From assembly GCA_003241475.1 (NCBI GenBank), contig QFQB01000104.1, positions 1 through 6,629 on the forward strand: DNA of 6,629 bases, written 5' to 3'. This DNA comes from Micavibrio aeruginosavorus (GTDB lineage: Bacteria > Pseudomonadota > Alphaproteobacteria > Micavibrionales > Micavibrionaceae). The notes below the pieces were generated by a model that worked only from the letters and a program-made list of their open reading frames with translations, was not told the DNA's origin and ran no database searches. Positions 6,303-6,629 of this stretch are shown here, one piece after another (within the stretch, counting starts at the first letter, position 1; every line of letters begins with the position of its first letter). Made by a program: the position numbers and the translations under genes.

Positions 6303-6629
6303 TTAATATTCACGGTTATTATTACGTTTATTAGTCTCTTCCAAAGCAACCTTCACAGTGCGGCATGTAAGAAGTGTATCGAGCATACACCAAACCCGAT
6401 TCGCTCTCCACGATGCCCCCGTGGGTATTTCTAAATTGCTAGGCTTAATTTCCGGCCCTAAATTATATAAGAAATGTGGGCAATCCCTACCCGCTCCCAA
6501 TGGAATTTCAGGCATGCATAAACTTATATTTGGAATAACTGTAGCTTTTTCCACGTGACGAATAGACTGCAGTTTTCCACCATATCTAAATCCCAAATAA
6601 TTCGGCGCTTCGGTCGGCCAACCACTGTC
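6303..6629 (-). CDS. Unrecognised protein, C-terminal part (runs off window edge)
   Basis: A minus-strand frame is open from the right edge to a TAA at 6305-6303, giving the last 108 residues of a longer protein; its start lies outside the window. I do not recognise the family. The visible part looks like real protein: NYLGFRYGGKLQSIRHVEKA (10-29), CPHFLYNLGPEIKP (50-63), then RVWCMLDTLLTCRTVKVAL (78-96), and a hydrophilic tail rich in Asn, Lys and Glu. It has mixed short strands and a helix, four Cys (38, 50, 81, 89), and no membrane segment. G+C in two lines I counted (6421-6540) is about 37-40%, against about 60% in the core genes, with AT-ending codons, which suggests recent acquisition. 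A TTG at 6596 is internal to the open frame and not a likely start. It is codirectional with the SPOR gene. Confidence 0.65.
   Translation of the reverse strand, partial: DSGWPTEAPNYLGFRYGGKLQSIRHVEKATVIPNISLCMPEIPLGAGRDCPHFLYNLGPEIKPSNLEIPTGASWRANRVWCMLDTLLTCRTVKVALEETNKRNNNREY

Overview
The window looks like chromosomal DNA from an alphaproteobacterium. This rests on the minus-strand order SPOR-domain protein, nagZ, scpA, scpB, tatA, tatB, tatC, an order I know as conserved in that class. It also rests on the SPOR protein, which carries a 'VRADAG...PDNPGGMEIP' segment resembling alphaproteobacterial cell-envelope SPOR proteins. Moderate G+C in the core (about 60% in a line I counted) does not point to a genus. 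No rRNA, tRNA, CRISPR array, insertion sequence or attachment site was seen.

All supported genes are on the minus strand, so transcription runs from high to low coordinates. Positions 6303-6629 hold the C-terminal end of an AT-rich gene of unknown function, cut by the window edge. After a 48-base gap comes the SPOR-domain inner-membrane protein (5319-6254), followed by a strong hairpin with T-tracts on both sides (5269-5300). Next is a very compact run: nagZ (4291-5253), scpA (3438-4325), scpB (2783-3463), tatA (2597-2779), tatB (2277-2594), tatC (1495-2280), zapE (453-1511), and a partial gene with HEAT-like helical repeats (1-453, cut by the window edge). Within this run every junction is an overlap or a gap of no more than 3 bases, so one operon with translational coupling is the simplest reading.

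The genes share an envelope and division theme. SPOR domains bind denuded septal peptidoglycan, NagZ trims recycled muropeptides, ScpAB works with SMC in chromosome segregation, and TatABC exports folded proteins (in some bacteria including cell-wall amidases). ZapE is an AAA-type ATPase linked to FtsZ in E. coli. The two least ordinary parts are the edges: the AT-rich unknown gene upstream of SPOR, where I would expect a housekeeping gene such as argS, and the HEAT-like gene coupled to zapE. The middle is ordinary core genome, and I saw no convincing new multi-gene system.
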